From positions 372,001-436,000 of the forward strand of contig NZ_CP073579.1 in assembly GCF_018199995.1 (NCBI RefSeq): 64,000 bases of DNA, read 5' to 3'. The position numbers and the translations under genes are program-made. Origin of the DNA: Photobacterium sp. GJ3. Lineage in GTDB: Bacteria; Pseudomonadota; Gammaproteobacteria; Enterobacterales; Vibrionaceae. The notes under the pieces are model-generated. The model was given only the letters and a program-made list of their open reading frames with translations, ran no database searches and had not been told where the DNA came from. Below, piece by piece: positions 18,783 through 27,780 of this stretch; position 1 is the stretch's first letter, and every line of letters starts with the position of its first letter.

Positions 18783-19646
18783 ATGACCACGCTTGCTAAA
18801 ATTGACCACTATCGTGATGCGTTCTCACCCAGTGAACAGAAAATCGCTACCTTTATTCTTCAGGATCCAGATCAGGTGATTTCTCTGTCATCGCAGCAAC
18901 TGGCTCAGCAAGCCGAGGTCAGCCAGTCCAGTATCGTTAAGTTCACACAAAAGATTGGTTTTAAAGGATTTACGGCCTTTAAACTTGCAGTGAGCGAAGA
19001 GCTGGGCAGAAAGAAAGCCATGGGACCGGGCACTGAACAGCAAGGATTACATAATCAGATCACCCGAGAGGACTCGCTGGAAATCATGGCTCAAAAGCTG
19101 GCGCAGGAAAAACAAAACTCGATTGTCGAAACCACGCACGCCATCGATTTTGCAGTGCTGGCAAAAGTCGTCGAAGCGATGGATGCAGCAGGAAAAATCC
19201 AATTGGTCGGGATCGGGGGGTCTGCACTGGTGGCGAAAGATTTAGGGTACAAGCTGCTGAAAATTGGCATCCCGGTGATTGCCGAGCAGGACAGCCATGT
19301 TCAGATCTCTGTATCACAAACCCTCAAAGCCGGGGATGTTCAGATCGTGATTTCTTACAGTGGCCGCCGGAAAGAAGTGTTGCTCGCTGCTCAGACGGCG
19401 AAAGCCAAAGGGGCGAAGGTGATCGCCTTCACTTCACTCCAGCAGAGTCCGCTTCGTGAGCTTGCCGACTGGAGTTTAGATACGCTGGCAGAGGAAACTC
19501 AGCTTCGCAGTTCCGCCATTTCCTCAAGAACAGCGCAAAATACGCTGACGGATTTACTCTTTCTCGCGTTGATCCAAAAACGAGACCAGGAAGCCAATCA
19601 GTTGATCAAAGACACCACTGAATTGATTCGCAACATGAACGCCTGA
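18783..19646 (+). CDS. murR: RpiR-family repressor MurR
   Basis: About 287 aa from ATG 18783; a TTG at 18738 is in frame but its ribosome site is too close. N-terminal RpiR HTH (SSQQLAQQAEVSQSSIVKFTQKIGFKGF pattern) and C-terminal SIS domain (LVGIGGSALVAKDLGYKL, QIVISYSGRRKEVL). These align by eye with E. coli MurR, including SSRTAQNTLTDLLF near the end. It represses murQP until MurNAc-6-phosphate binds the SIS domain. Divergent from murQ, with GAATAA-type dyads between. Confidence 0.92.
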   Translation: MTTLAKIDHYRDAFSPSEQKIATFILQDPDQVISLSSQQLAQQAEVSQSSIVKFTQKIGFKGFTAFKLAVSEELGRKKAMGPGTEQQGLHNQITREDSLEIMAQKLAQEKQNSIVETTHAIDFAVLAKVVEAMDAAGKIQLVGIGGSALVAKDLGYKLLKIGIPVIAEQDSHVQISVSQTLKAGDVQIVISYSGRRKEVLLAAQTAKAKGAKVIAFTSLQQSPLRELADWSLDTLAEETQLRSSAISSRTAQNTLTDLLFLALIQKRDQEANQLIKDTTELIRNMNA

Positions 19647-19709
19647 GTGGGTCTGCTACACTCTTAGCGGGACCAACTTCGTGGATAGACGGGCGTCGCG
19701 GAGGGGAAA

Positions 19710-20072
19710 ATGTTCAGGTGGTTTGCATTGGTATGGATTGTGCTGGGACTGAGCGTCACCGGCACTCAGCCTGTGTTTGCAGAGACAACAGATGCCCGTT
19801 GCGATATCTATCCCCGTGGCGCAAAGCAACCGATCGGACAATATCTTTGTGTGCTGTCGGAGTATCACGGCTATGTCAGCATTCGGAGAGGCGATGGAGT
19901 TCAATACGATTTTCACCCGTCCCGAAATCAGCCCGGCAAATACCGGGACGGGCAAAACCGCCCGGTGTCACTCCGCGGCGATTTAGGCAAGAAAGGGGTG
20001 ATTTTTGAACTCACCCATGAATCAATCTACGTCTACTGGGATACGTCTGTTTTGGCCGAACCTGCACTATAA
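19710..20072 (+). CDS. Small secreted protein of unknown function
   Basis: 120 aa with a clear signal peptide (hydrophobic residues 5-18, cleavage near VFAETTD). The mature part is about 95 aa, basic, with two cysteines (RCDIYPRG, QYLCVLSE) that could form a disulfide. A GCGGAGGGG ribosome site precedes the ATG. It lies between murR and the DsbA-family gene on the same strand; no family was recognised. Confidence 0.7.
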   Translation: MFRWFALVWIVLGLSVTGTQPVFAETTDARCDIYPRGAKQPIGQYLCVLSEYHGYVSIRRGDGVQYDFHPSRNQPGKYRDGQNRPVSLRGDLGKKGVIFELTHESIYVYWDTSVLAEPAL

Positions 20073-20154
20073 GCTCACACTTTTCCGGCTTTTGGTTTGA
20101 TTTCTGTTGGTCAGAGACTAAAAATCTGTCCAACGAAGTGAAGAGAGAAAGCGC

Positions 20155-20814
20155 ATGTCTACACAGAAGCAGCTGACGATTGATATCGTTTCCGATGTGG
20201 TTTGTCCCTGGTGCTACATTGGCTATCAGCGCCTTGAACAGGCGATGAATACCTATCAGGGCAAAGTGCAATTTACTATCCGGTGGCATCCGTTCGAATT
20301 GAATCCGGATATGTCTGCGGACGGCCAGTTACTGAGCGAACATCTGGAAGAAAAGTATCAGATGACGCCGGAACAGAGTGCCGAGAACCGAGCCCGGATT
20401 GTTGAACTTGGAGAAGCCCTGAATATTCGATTCCAATTCACGCCGCTTTCCCGGATTTATAATACCTTCAGAGCGCATCAGCTCCTGCATTGGTCAGCCC
20501 TTTATGGCCGGCAGACCGATCTGAAACTCGCGCTGTTTGAAGCTTATTTCACCGAGCAAGAGAATGTGAACGCGCTTGAAGTGCTGTTCAGCGCTGTCGA
20601 ACGCGCCGGATTAGACGCCGAAGAAGCCGAACAGGTCCTGAAAAACGACAAATTCAGCGGTGTGATTCGTGAAGAAGAACAAGCCTGGATTGAACAGGGC
20701 GTTAGTGCGGTGCCTGCATTTATTTTTAATGAAAAGTACCTTGTCTCTGGTGCTCAAAATACGGAAAGCTTGATTCAGGTAATTGATACTTTGCTGAGCG
20801 AGTCAGCCGAGTAA
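20155..20814 (+). CDS. FrnE-like DsbA-family thioredoxin-fold oxidoreductase
   Basis: 219 aa, thioredoxin fold interrupted by a helical insertion. The active site is CPWC at C17-C20 within SDVVCPWCYIG, and the cis-Pro loop is GVSAVPAFIFNEKY. There is no signal peptide, so it is cytoplasmic, as for FrnE/YwbO-type proteins related to 2-hydroxychromene-2-carboxylate isomerase. Such proteins act as disulfide oxidoreductases; the substrate is unknown. A terminator follows. Confidence 0.9.
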   Translation: MSTQKQLTIDIVSDVVCPWCYIGYQRLEQAMNTYQGKVQFTIRWHPFELNPDMSADGQLLSEHLEEKYQMTPEQSAENRARIVELGEALNIRFQFTPLSRIYNTFRAHQLLHWSALYGRQTDLKLALFEAYFTEQENVNALEVLFSAVERAGLDAEEAEQVLKNDKFSGVIREEEQAWIEQGVSAVPAFIFNEKYLVSGAQNTESLIQVIDTLLSESAE

Positions 20815-20830
20815 TCCGCCCGCAAAAGAC

Positions 20831-20866
20831 GAAACCAGCTGCGAATATCGTAAGCTGGTTTCTCTC
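20831..20866 (+). terminator. Rho-independent terminator
   Basis: Perfect 10-bp stem GAAACCAGCT / AGCTGGTTTC followed by TCTC, 16 bases after the FrnE-like stop. Confidence 0.75.
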
Positions 20867-21204
20867 CATGAGATTCCCGCCAGAATTCAAATTTTGTGAT
20901 CTTTTCCCCAGTGTTTCATTTCAGTTGAAATGACAGGTGATTTCGTGATTTTGACTCGTCATTACAAGTCATGTTTTTCTCAGATTTAGGTTAATCTACT
21001 TGCTGTTGAACTTGAACCAGATGTCATGGGTTATGATTATAGTTGTCAGGCATGTAAAAAATCAAAAGGAATTCTTGAGAAAGAACTGCCATTTTACATT
21101 TCGGAATATAATGAAGTTCAAGTTTGATTGGATTATATCGAACACGTACAAAGATTGAGCTTTAATCTATTAAAGCAAGTGTTTACGGACAGGAGTATTC
21201 ATCG
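20867..21204. other. AT-rich intergenic region with a 33-codon CxxC frame
   Basis: Upstream region of the three-paralog membrane locus. A small frame at 21026-21127 would encode a 33-aa peptide beginning MGYDYSCQACKKSKG, with a zinc-knuckle-like CxxC. It has no convincing ribosome site and may be a gene remnant. No other gene is supported. Confidence 0.35.
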
Positions 21205-22023
21205 TTGAGCCATCATTTCACACATCAATGCTACCAAAATATTCGTGATTCAATAATAAACGACTCGACTATTGCTACGAATGAAGAGCGTTTGGCTGAA
21301 TTTATGAAAATATACTGTGATATAATCAAGAAGGAAAATCCATTACTCGCATGGGAAAGAGATAAATGGGAAGGAGGATTGCGAGGTATATTTGCATTTG
21401 TTATTTTATGCTCTGTTTTTATCTCATATGCAATATATTTTTTTGGAGATGAACACAATAAAGATGTGGGAATGATTTTAGGAATAGGCTTGATTTCAAT
21501 CATTTCGTTCTTGATGTTAATCGTTTTATATCCTGAGAGATACCAACATAAGATGACAACAACAGGGATTTACATTCGATTCTATCGGAGAGGAAAAAAG
21601 GTTCGCCAGAGAACAATCAGGTTTTTTCTTTTGATCTCAATTCCAACTGTGATCCTGTTATTCTTGATGATGGGACCAATGGCTTTTGCGGGCGCTGGAG
21701 CTGGTGCATTAGGTGTTTTCTCAATTGCGGGTGTATTCAGGGAAAAAGATCCTGTAGAAATGGCTTTACCGTGGGAGGCGATTTTTTGCATTTATGTGAA
21801 TGATGAATTTGGCTTTTTTTCGAGTGAGAAAGGATTTAATATTCAGTTTATGTTGGATTTGATTTGTGATAAATCAAATTTTGATCAGGTAAAACAAATA
21901 CTGGATGCTCATACAATGAATCATTTAATTTATATGCGCGATTATTCTGTAGATTTACGCTCGGAAGAATTTAATCAGTTAATGGATATCGGTCGGAAAG
22001 AAGTACCATTTTTAGTCGATTGA
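21205..22023 (+). CDS. Membrane protein of unknown family, paralog 1
   Basis: 272 aa from a TTG start (GGAG 9 bases upstream; the start aligns with the ATG-Ser of the next two genes). An N-terminal charged region with LLAWERDKWEGGLRG is followed by two TMs (about 55-75 and 87-106), a basic loop (FYRRGKKVRQR), another TM and the small-residue stretch FAGAGAGALGVFSIAG, then a conserved VEMALPWEAI and a soluble C-terminus of about 85 residues. It is clearly homologous to the two downstream genes but much more diverged. AT-rich compared with flanking genes. Function not recognised. Confidence 0.75.
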   Translation: MSHHFTHQCYQNIRDSIINDSTIATNEERLAEFMKIYCDIIKKENPLLAWERDKWEGGLRGIFAFVILCSVFISYAIYFFGDEHNKDVGMILGIGLISIISFLMLIVLYPERYQHKMTTTGIYIRFYRRGKKVRQRTIRFFLLISIPTVILLFLMMGPMAFAGAGAGALGVFSIAGVFREKDPVEMALPWEAIFCIYVNDEFGFFSSEKGFNIQFMLDLICDKSNFDQVKQILDAHTMNHLIYMRDYSVDLRSEEFNQLMDIGRKEVPFLVD

Positions 22024-22096
22024 TTGTCATGTCTTATCAGCTTTTGCTCTCAGGAATATACCGTGCACTTGAATATTATTTACTTGATACAGAGAT

Positions 22097-22945
22097 ATGT
22101 GGATGAGCCGATTAATTTATCAGCGTCAGTATGAAAAAATTCGACAGGAAACTCTGGATGACTCTTCCCATGTGAATGACTCATCCCGCCTTGTTGCTTT
22201 CATGGATCGTTACATTGAAGTCATCAAGAATGAATCTCCGCTTGTTGAATGGGAGAAAACTGTCTGGGAAAAGGGGTTATGGTTTGGTTTGTTCTTCATG
22301 TTTTCTTTTTTCTTCATGGTAACTTTAACCGTTTATATTTATTTGGGTGATGAAGAAGTTGGGATTATGCTGGGGGGAGGTTTCTTGTCGATGATTTTAT
22401 TGATTTCGCTGTTAATCTGCTACCCGGAGAAGCATGATTATAAAATCACTGACACGGGAATTTACTTTCGAGGATACAAAAGAGGGAAACGATTCCGGCA
22501 AGGTGCCTTTAAGATGATCATGATTGTTTGTGTCCCGATTTTTTTGTTTTTATTGTTTTATGGTGGCCCAACTATTTTTGCCGGTGCTGGAGCAGGTGCG
22601 CTTGGAATTTTCGCGCTACCTGCAATGATGAAGGAGAAAAAACCAATTGAGATGGCTCTGCCTTGGGAAGCCATTGCTATCTATGGTGAATTTAAGCAGA
22701 ACACTATTTTCTCCAAAAAGAAAATGTTCATGATTCAATACTATATGAATATATGGTGCGATGGTGAGCTGACTAAAACTGTTGAAAAAATTATAAAAGA
22801 AAAGATGCGGAAAGATTGTATTTATACGACGGATTTTTTCGCGGAAGGTGAATCAAATGAGTATATTAGAGTAGAAGAGGTTTTAATGAAAGAAACCCCT
22901 TTCTTGTGGACTCCTTACCCAGGATATACCAATACCTTTCTTTGA
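22097..22945 (+). CDS. Membrane protein of unknown family, paralog 2
   Basis: 282 aa, same layout as its neighbour: N-terminal YQRQYEKIRQE region, LVEWEKTVWEKGLW, two TMs, basic loop GYKRGKRFRQG, a TM pair with TIFAGAGAGALGIFALP, then IEMALPWEAIAIY and a C-terminal soluble part. The first ATG (22097) precedes an ATG at 22103 that aligns better with paralog 1. The protein differs from paralog 3 at roughly twenty positions, mostly in residues 70-115; the C-terminal half is almost identical. Located on copy A of the tandem duplication, with its own terminator. Confidence 0.8.
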   Translation: MWMSRLIYQRQYEKIRQETLDDSSHVNDSSRLVAFMDRYIEVIKNESPLVEWEKTVWEKGLWFGLFFMFSFFFMVTLTVYIYLGDEEVGIMLGGGFLSMILLISLLICYPEKHDYKITDTGIYFRGYKRGKRFRQGAFKMIMIVCVPIFLFLLFYGGPTIFAGAGAGALGIFALPAMMKEKKPIEMALPWEAIAIYGEFKQNTIFSKKKMFMIQYYMNIWCDGELTKTVEKIIKEKMRKDCIYTTDFFAEGESNEYIRVEEVLMKETPFLWTPYPGYTNTFL

Positions 22946-22998
22946 TTTTCTATTATGGATGGAATGTACCCATGAATGAACGCAATCAGATTCTGAAA

Positions 22999-23024
22999 CG
23001 GGTGCTCCCAGAGCCCCGTTTTTA
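22999..23024 (+). terminator. Terminator of paralog 2
   Basis: Imperfect stem ending GAGCCCCG followed by TTTTTA; a cleaner copy follows paralog 3. Confidence 0.65.
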
Positions 23025-23132
23025 TTCAGCAAGCAGGGTGTTATTCACCTCATTCAAATTGTCATATCTTATCGGGTTTTGCTTTCAGAAATATACCGTG
23101 CATTTGAATATTATCTTACTTGATACAGAGAT

Positions 23133-23981
23133 ATGTGGATGAGCCGATTAATTTATCAGCGTCAGTATGAAAAAATTCGACAGGAAACTCTGGATGACTC
23201 TTCGCATGTGAATGACTCATCCCGCCTTGTTGCTTTCATGGATCATTATATTGAAGTCATCAAGAATGAATCTCCGCTTGTTGAGTGGGAGAAAACTGTT
23301 TGGGAAAAAGGTTTATGGTTTGGTTTGTTCTTCATGTTTTCTTTGTTTTTCATGATAACTCTAGCCGTTTATATTTATTTGGGGGATGAGGATGTTTGGA
23401 TGATCCTGGGAGGAGGGTACTTGTCGATAATGTTATTGATTGTCCTGTTGACTTGTTATCCAGAGAAACATCATTATAAAATCACTGACACGGGAATTTA
23501 CTTTCGAGGATACAAAAGAGGAAAACGATTCCGGCAAGGTGCCTTTAAGGTGATCATGATTGTTTGTGTCCCGATTGTTTTGTTTTTATTGTTTTATGGT
23601 GGCCCAACTATTTTTGCCGGTGCTGGAGCCGGTGCGCTTGGAATTTTCGCGCTACCTGCAATGATGAAGGAGAAAAAACCAATTGAGATGGCTCTGCCTT
23701 GGGAAGCCATTGCTATCTATTGTGAATTTAAGCAGAACACTATTTTCTCCAAAAAGAAAATGTTCATGATTCAATACTATATGAATATATGGTGCGATGG
23801 TGAACTGACTAAAACCGTTGAAAAAATTATAAAAGAAAAGATGCGGAAAGATTGTATTTATACGACGGATTTTTTCGCTGAAGGTGAATCAAATGAGTAT
23901 ATCAGAGTAGAAGAGGTTTTAATGAAAGAAACCCCTTTCTTGTGGACTCCTTACCCAGGATATACCAATAACTTTCTTTGA
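23133..23981 (+). CDS. Membrane protein of unknown family, paralog 3
   Basis: 282 aa, the near-twin of paralog 2 and equal in length, with the same LVEWEKTVWEKGLW, basic loop and TIFAGAGAGALG segment. Changes cluster in the first two TM segments (LFFMITLAVYIYLGDEDVWMILGGGYLS), while the C-terminal third differs by a single residue or so. Duplicates of small membrane proteins of this kind are sometimes immunity proteins, but no toxin gene is present here and no function can be assigned. Confidence 0.8.
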   Translation: MWMSRLIYQRQYEKIRQETLDDSSHVNDSSRLVAFMDHYIEVIKNESPLVEWEKTVWEKGLWFGLFFMFSLFFMITLAVYIYLGDEDVWMILGGGYLSIMLLIVLLTCYPEKHHYKITDTGIYFRGYKRGKRFRQGAFKVIMIVCVPIVLFLLFYGGPTIFAGAGAGALGIFALPAMMKEKKPIEMALPWEAIAIYCEFKQNTIFSKKKMFMIQYYMNIWCDGELTKTVEKIIKEKMRKDCIYTTDFFAEGESNEYIRVEEVLMKETPFLWTPYPGYTNNFL

Positions 23982-24031
23982 TTTTCTATGGATGGGATGT
24001 ACCCATGAATGAACTTAATCAGATTCTGAAA

Positions 24032-24057
24032 CGGGGGCTCCCAGAGCCCCGTTTTTT
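24032..24057 (+). terminator. Rho-independent terminator of paralog 3
   Basis: CGGGGGCTC / GAGCCCCG stem with one bulge followed by TTTTTT. Confidence 0.8.
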
Positions 24058-24095
24058 ATTCAGCAAGCAGGGTGTTATTCACCTCATTCAAATTG

Positions 24096-24527
24096 TCAGG
24101 ATGTCCTCTTTCCGATTGGTAATGTCAGTCGGTCAAAATCTCTGAGTACATACAGCGCAACACAAGCGGCCAGCATTGGCCATGCTGTAAAGAAAAGCAG
24201 GTTATTCAGGGGATCAAAGTATTTTGCCATAGAAGCCAAAGTAGAGCCTGCATGCATCAGCATCACGAGTAAATAAGTGATCTTCTTTGCGAAGCCACAA
24301 AGAAATGCGAGGACAAACAGAAGCTGTAAGACACCGAGAAGCATCGCCAATGGCGTTGATATCTCAAGTCCGTAGAAATGGGAAAAGACCTTTTGTGTAT
24401 GTTCCGGAGCCAGTAATTTGTCCAGCGCCCAAACGAAAAAGACCAGCGCAATACTGACTCTGAGGCTGAGGAGCACGAAAGCCAGCTTTTGGGGGCGGGT
24501 GATTGTGTTGAATCTGTCATGGATCAT
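24096..24527 (-). CDS. DoxX-family membrane protein
   Basis: 143 aa with four predicted TMs (about 17-37, 58-80, 84-104, 111-129). The pattern RVSIALVFFVWALDKLLAPEH and PLAMLLGVLQLLFVLAFLCG is DoxX-like. DoxX proteins are small inner-membrane proteins, some tied to redox chemistry; this one has no informative neighbours. The gene is convergent with the tandem membrane genes and its stop lies a few bases past the residual duplication end. Confidence 0.75.
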   Translation of the reverse strand: MIHDRFNTITRPQKLAFVLLSLRVSIALVFFVWALDKLLAPEHTQKVFSHFYGLEISTPLAMLLGVLQLLFVLAFLCGFAKKITYLLVMLMHAGSTLASMAKYFDPLNNLLFFTAWPMLAACVALYVLRDFDRLTLPIGKRTS

Positions 24528-24749
24528 CTCTCAGGTGAATGAATGTGGCTTGTTCTTGACCCAGAGCGGTCTCATAAAATTTCACCGGACGGAAAGGAAA
24601 AAGTCATCAGACAGCCTGTGTTCAGTTTTTATATCGTGTTTTGGTATCAATAGCAGAATTTGACGTCTGTTCAGGCGGGGTCATGATCGATTTTCTACAA
24701 TCGTTGTTTTGTCTGAAACGAACCGAAATTCCAACCGAAGGATGTTCCC

Positions 24750-25691
24750 TTGAAAAAAAGATGCTGGTCCGCCGTATTGATGCTGAGTTTGTCTTCCTGT
24801 TTCTTCACCGGGATCGCCCATGCCCGGCAATCACCAGTACAGGTGCCCGGCACTGCGGTGACGATGAGCCCGCCGGATGGATTTGTTGTGGCACAACAGT
24901 TTTCCGGGTTTGCCTATCCGGGAACAAACGCCAGTATCTTGCTGGCTGAAATCCCTTCTGCGTCATTTACGCAGTTGACCGAGGTTTTTGCTGATCTGGC
25001 GCTGGCAAAAAAAGCGTTTGCACCCCAAGGCATCGACGTGAAGCGTCTGCTGAAAGTGAATCATCAGGGGAAAGAGCGATCAGTGCTTGTGGGTGTACAA
25101 CGGGTGAATGGTGTTGATGTCGGGAAGTATATGGTACTGGTGCCGGGACAGTCCGGGGTGTTGCTGACCTACAATATTGTCCCGATCGAGCGTTTCAGTG
25201 AGCAAAGTATTGTCGCTTCTATTGCTTCTGTGACGATGGGGGATGCTTTAAGTGCTGCAGAAAAAGCTGCCGCGTTAGATTTCTCGTTCCAGGTGTTGCC
25301 GCCATTTCATCTGGCCGATGTGATGACAGGCTCCACCGCCATCCTGACATCCTTTACGGGGGTCGACCAATCCGGTAAAAAACCATTGATTTCTGTAGGG
25401 CGGTCTCTGACTGCAACCGCAATGGATGATCCGAAACTTTTCTCTGAGCGACTCGTCAATCGGGTGGCTGGCTTTGAAAAGGCAGCGACGATCCAGGTAA
25501 AACCCGTTCACTTCGCGGGGCTGGAAGGGTTTCGTGTCGAAGCGGTCAATCAGGACAGAACCATCATTCAATATACGGGGTTTGAGCCGAATGGCGCTTA
25601 TTTCCGGCTGATTGCCGTGGGTTCAACACAGGCTTTAGCGGAGATCTCCGATACGGTTGATCAGATTGCACAATCTGTGAAGAAACGATAA
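24750..25691 (+). CDS. Secreted protein of unknown function
   Basis: 313 aa from TTG 24750, with AAGGA about 9 bases upstream. The signal peptide is MKKRCWSAVLMLSLSSCF-type with cleavage near AHARQS; a Cys at residue 17 gives a weak lipobox possibility (LSSC). The mature protein appears to have two similar alpha/beta halves, each with a PP-F pattern (MSPPDGFVVAQQFSGF and LPPFHLADVMTGS), suggesting a duplicated fold. No family recognised. Confidence 0.75.
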   Translation: MKKRCWSAVLMLSLSSCFFTGIAHARQSPVQVPGTAVTMSPPDGFVVAQQFSGFAYPGTNASILLAEIPSASFTQLTEVFADLALAKKAFAPQGIDVKRLLKVNHQGKERSVLVGVQRVNGVDVGKYMVLVPGQSGVLLTYNIVPIERFSEQSIVASIASVTMGDALSAAEKAAALDFSFQVLPPFHLADVMTGSTAILTSFTGVDQSGKKPLISVGRSLTATAMDDPKLFSERLVNRVAGFEKAATIQVKPVHFAGLEGFRVEAVNQDRTIIQYTGFEPNGAYFRLIAVGSTQALAEISDTVDQIAQSVKKR

Positions 25692-25748
25692 GAATTCTGA
25701 TGCTGATCAGGTAAGGTTGGCAGAGAAATTGATGTCATAGGGATAGTT

Positions 25749-25844
25749 ATGAAAGGGTTCTGGATTAAGTTTGTCATCACCTTGTTGGTCCTTGCCGGAT
25801 TGTTTGCCGGTGTTTTTTATTATGTACAGAGTGGTATTCAGTAA
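25749..25844 (+). CDS. 31-aa single-TM small membrane protein
   Basis: ATG to TAA gives 31 residues: a Lys/Trp start (MKGFWIKF), one hydrophobic helix (about 8-25) and a short polar tail. AGGG lies 7 bases before the ATG. It sits between the secreted protein and the metallophosphoesterase in the same direction and may be part of that transcript. Small size keeps confidence moderate. Confidence 0.5.
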   Translation: MKGFWIKFVITLLVLAGLFAGVFYYVQSGIQ

Positions 25845-25915
25845 TCGGTTTGGTTGTGCTTCAGGCTGGAATCTTGTCCAGTCTGTTTTCGGGTTGAAGT
25901 CACAAGGAGGGAGTC

Positions 25916-26665
25916 TTGGAAAAATATGCAGTGTTATCGGATATTCACAGCAATGTGTTTGCGTTGGAAGCTGTGGTTGAGGATGCAACCTGGAAAGGGG
26001 CGACGCGATTGGTCAATCTGGGAGATATTCTGTATGGCCCGATTGCACCACGGGCGACGTTCGACTTTCTGAAAGCTCACGATGTGATCACGATTTCGGG
26101 GAATCAGGACCGTCAAATTTACGCGTCCACTCAGGCAGAAATCGCGGCGAATCCAACTCTGCAGTTCATTCTGGAAGACTTAGGGGAGGAGCCGGTTGAA
26201 TGGTTGAAGCAACTCCCGTTTGACCTGCAGATTGAAGCGGATCTTTATGCCTGTCATGGCACACCAACCGATGATTTGGTTTATCTGCTGGAAGATATTC
26301 GCTCGGGTTCACCTCAGGTGAAATCCGACGTGGAGATTATCGGGGCGTTGGGTGGGGTAACTTCAGGATTGATTTTGTGCGGACATACCCACATCCCACG
26401 CTGCATTCAGGTATCGACCGGGCAACGGGTGATCAATCCGGGCAGCGTGGGGTTGCAGGCTTATCTGGATGAATTGCCTTTTCCGCACGCGATGCAAAAC
26501 TACACGCCTCAGGCGTCGTATGCCTTGATCGAAGAAGGCATTCATGGACAGTGGGATGTTTCATTTCACCGGGTCGACTATGATGTCGACCGTGCTGTGT
26601 CTGCTGCCAGGGCTCAGGGCCGGGAAGACTGGGCGCAGTGCCTGAAAACAGGTCGCTGTTCTTGA
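25916..26665 (+). CDS. Calcineurin-like metallophosphoesterase (YfcE/MJ0936 type)
   Basis: 249 aa from TTG 25916 with AAGGAGGGAG upstream. Metal-binding motifs are in order: D9-x-H11 (LSDIHSN), GD (NLGDILYGP), GNQD, and CGHTHIPR near residue 155, followed by NPGSVG. This is the standard metallophosphoesterase set. Family members act on phosphodiesters or nucleotides; the substrate is unknown. Convergent with the DMT transporter gene. Confidence 0.9.
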   Translation: MEKYAVLSDIHSNVFALEAVVEDATWKGATRLVNLGDILYGPIAPRATFDFLKAHDVITISGNQDRQIYASTQAEIAANPTLQFILEDLGEEPVEWLKQLPFDLQIEADLYACHGTPTDDLVYLLEDIRSGSPQVKSDVEIIGALGGVTSGLILCGHTHIPRCIQVSTGQRVINPGSVGLQAYLDELPFPHAMQNYTPQASYALIEEGIHGQWDVSFHRVDYDVDRAVSAARAQGREDWAQCLKTGRCS

Positions 26666-26705
26666 ACACCTTTTGTATGAGGTTCTGCCTGAGTGGCAGG
26701 TTTTA

Positions 26706-26730
26706 GCCGGGCAATTGAAATTTGCCCGGC
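26706..26730. terminator. Bidirectional terminator hairpin
   Basis: Perfect 9-bp stem GCCGGGCAA / TTGCCCGGC between convergent genes. Confidence 0.7.
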
Positions 26731-26761
26731 GGATTTCATGCTGACAGGGAAGCTGAAAGAA

Positions 26762-27670
26762 TCAGCTTTCTTCAACTGGTTCAGCGCTGACGGTTGGATT
26801 CTGTTGGTAAGCAGCTGCTTTCTTCTTTGCTCTTTTTTCTTTCTGCGCCAGCCAGACCAGCGGCAGAATAATCATCACGGTTCCCAGAATCATCGGCAGA
26901 TCAGGGATTTCGTTGAACCAGACCATACCCAGAACCACGGCACCAATCAGGCCGCTGTACTCAGCACTGGCGATTTTATTCGATTCGGCCGCACGGTAGG
27001 CCAGCACGCAGGCCCCTGCGTAAATCAGGATAAAGGCGCTGGAACCGGCAGCAGTCCAGAACGGCGTAAAGTCCCAGGGCTGGCCTTCCCAGACAGCCAG
27101 CGCCAGGGCAGCCGGCATACCTGCCAGATTGGTCAGCATCAGGGTCTGTGCCACGGTCTGATGTCTTGGCAATTTGCGGACCAGCAGGTTATTCCATGCC
27201 AGTGTGAATGCAACAACTAACGCGGCAATGGCAGCCCAGTTAATTTCGGTCGGACGGATGATCACCAGCACGCCCATAAAGCCAATGACGGCAGCACCGA
27301 CTGAGTATTTCGACAGCTTTTCCTGAAACAGAATCATGGCTAGCGGCAGCATGATCAGCGGCGCTGCGTAGAAAATCGCATTTGCGGTCGCCAGAGGCAG
27401 ACTGGTGATGGAAATGACCATGAAGACCATGCCCAGCAGCCAGATGTGACCGCGCAGCGCATGCCATTTGAAACCGGCGAAAAAGTCAGCGCGTTTGGTT
27501 GTGAAACAAAACGGAGCCAGAATCAGCACTGAGGTCAGCTGACGAAAAAAGACAAACTGAAAAATGGCCGTGTCTTCGCCCAGAGATTTAATCATGGCAT
27601 CGGAGCAGACAGCAATGAGGTTGCCAACCACCAGCAGCATCATGGCAAAACCAACAGACATTTGAGGCAT
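26762..27670 (-). CDS. EamA/DMT-superfamily transporter
   Basis: 302 aa, ten predicted TMs in two EamA repeats, e.g. FQFVFFRQLTSVLILAPF and IILPLVWLAQKEKRAKKK at the end. Typical of inner-membrane drug/metabolite exporters (RhaT/YdcZ-like). Divergent from a LysR-type gene 110 bases away, which probably controls it. The substrate is unknown. Confidence 0.88.
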   Translation of the reverse strand: MPQMSVGFAMMLLVVGNLIAVCSDAMIKSLGEDTAIFQFVFFRQLTSVLILAPFCFTTKRADFFAGFKWHALRGHIWLLGMVFMVISITSLPLATANAIFYAAPLIMLPLAMILFQEKLSKYSVGAAVIGFMGVLVIIRPTEINWAAIAALVVAFTLAWNNLLVRKLPRHQTVAQTLMLTNLAGMPAALALAVWEGQPWDFTPFWTAAGSSAFILIYAGACVLAYRAAESNKIASAEYSGLIGAVVLGMVWFNEIPDLPMILGTVMIILPLVWLAQKEKRAKKKAAAYQQNPTVSAEPVEES

Positions 27671-27780
27671 AAGCCGCTCCTTATTTTTGTTCTGAGAGAG
27701 AAATCAAGACGACAACAAACTGTGATCCGAAGCATAAACCAGCCAGAGTGATGAAGTATAATGATATAAATTTTTTTGGT

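Larger units (their letters stand above)
22023..23057 (+). repeat. Tandem duplication, copy A (1,035 bp)
   Basis: From ATTGTCA at 22023 to the next ATTGTCA at 23058 lies one unit: leader, the 282-aa gene and its terminator. Copy B follows directly. Confidence 0.85.
23058..24091 (+). repeat. Tandem duplication, copy B (1,034 bp)
   Basis: Second copy of the unit, ending at a third ATTGTCA at 24092. The leader and the last 500 bases are nearly identical to copy A; the divergence lies in the middle of the gene. Confidence 0.85.

Noticed and set aside
21205..23981. Immunity-protein cluster of a toxin system
   Set aside because: Three membrane paralogs fit the idea, but no toxin, secretion or marker gene is nearby, so it was kept only as a remark.
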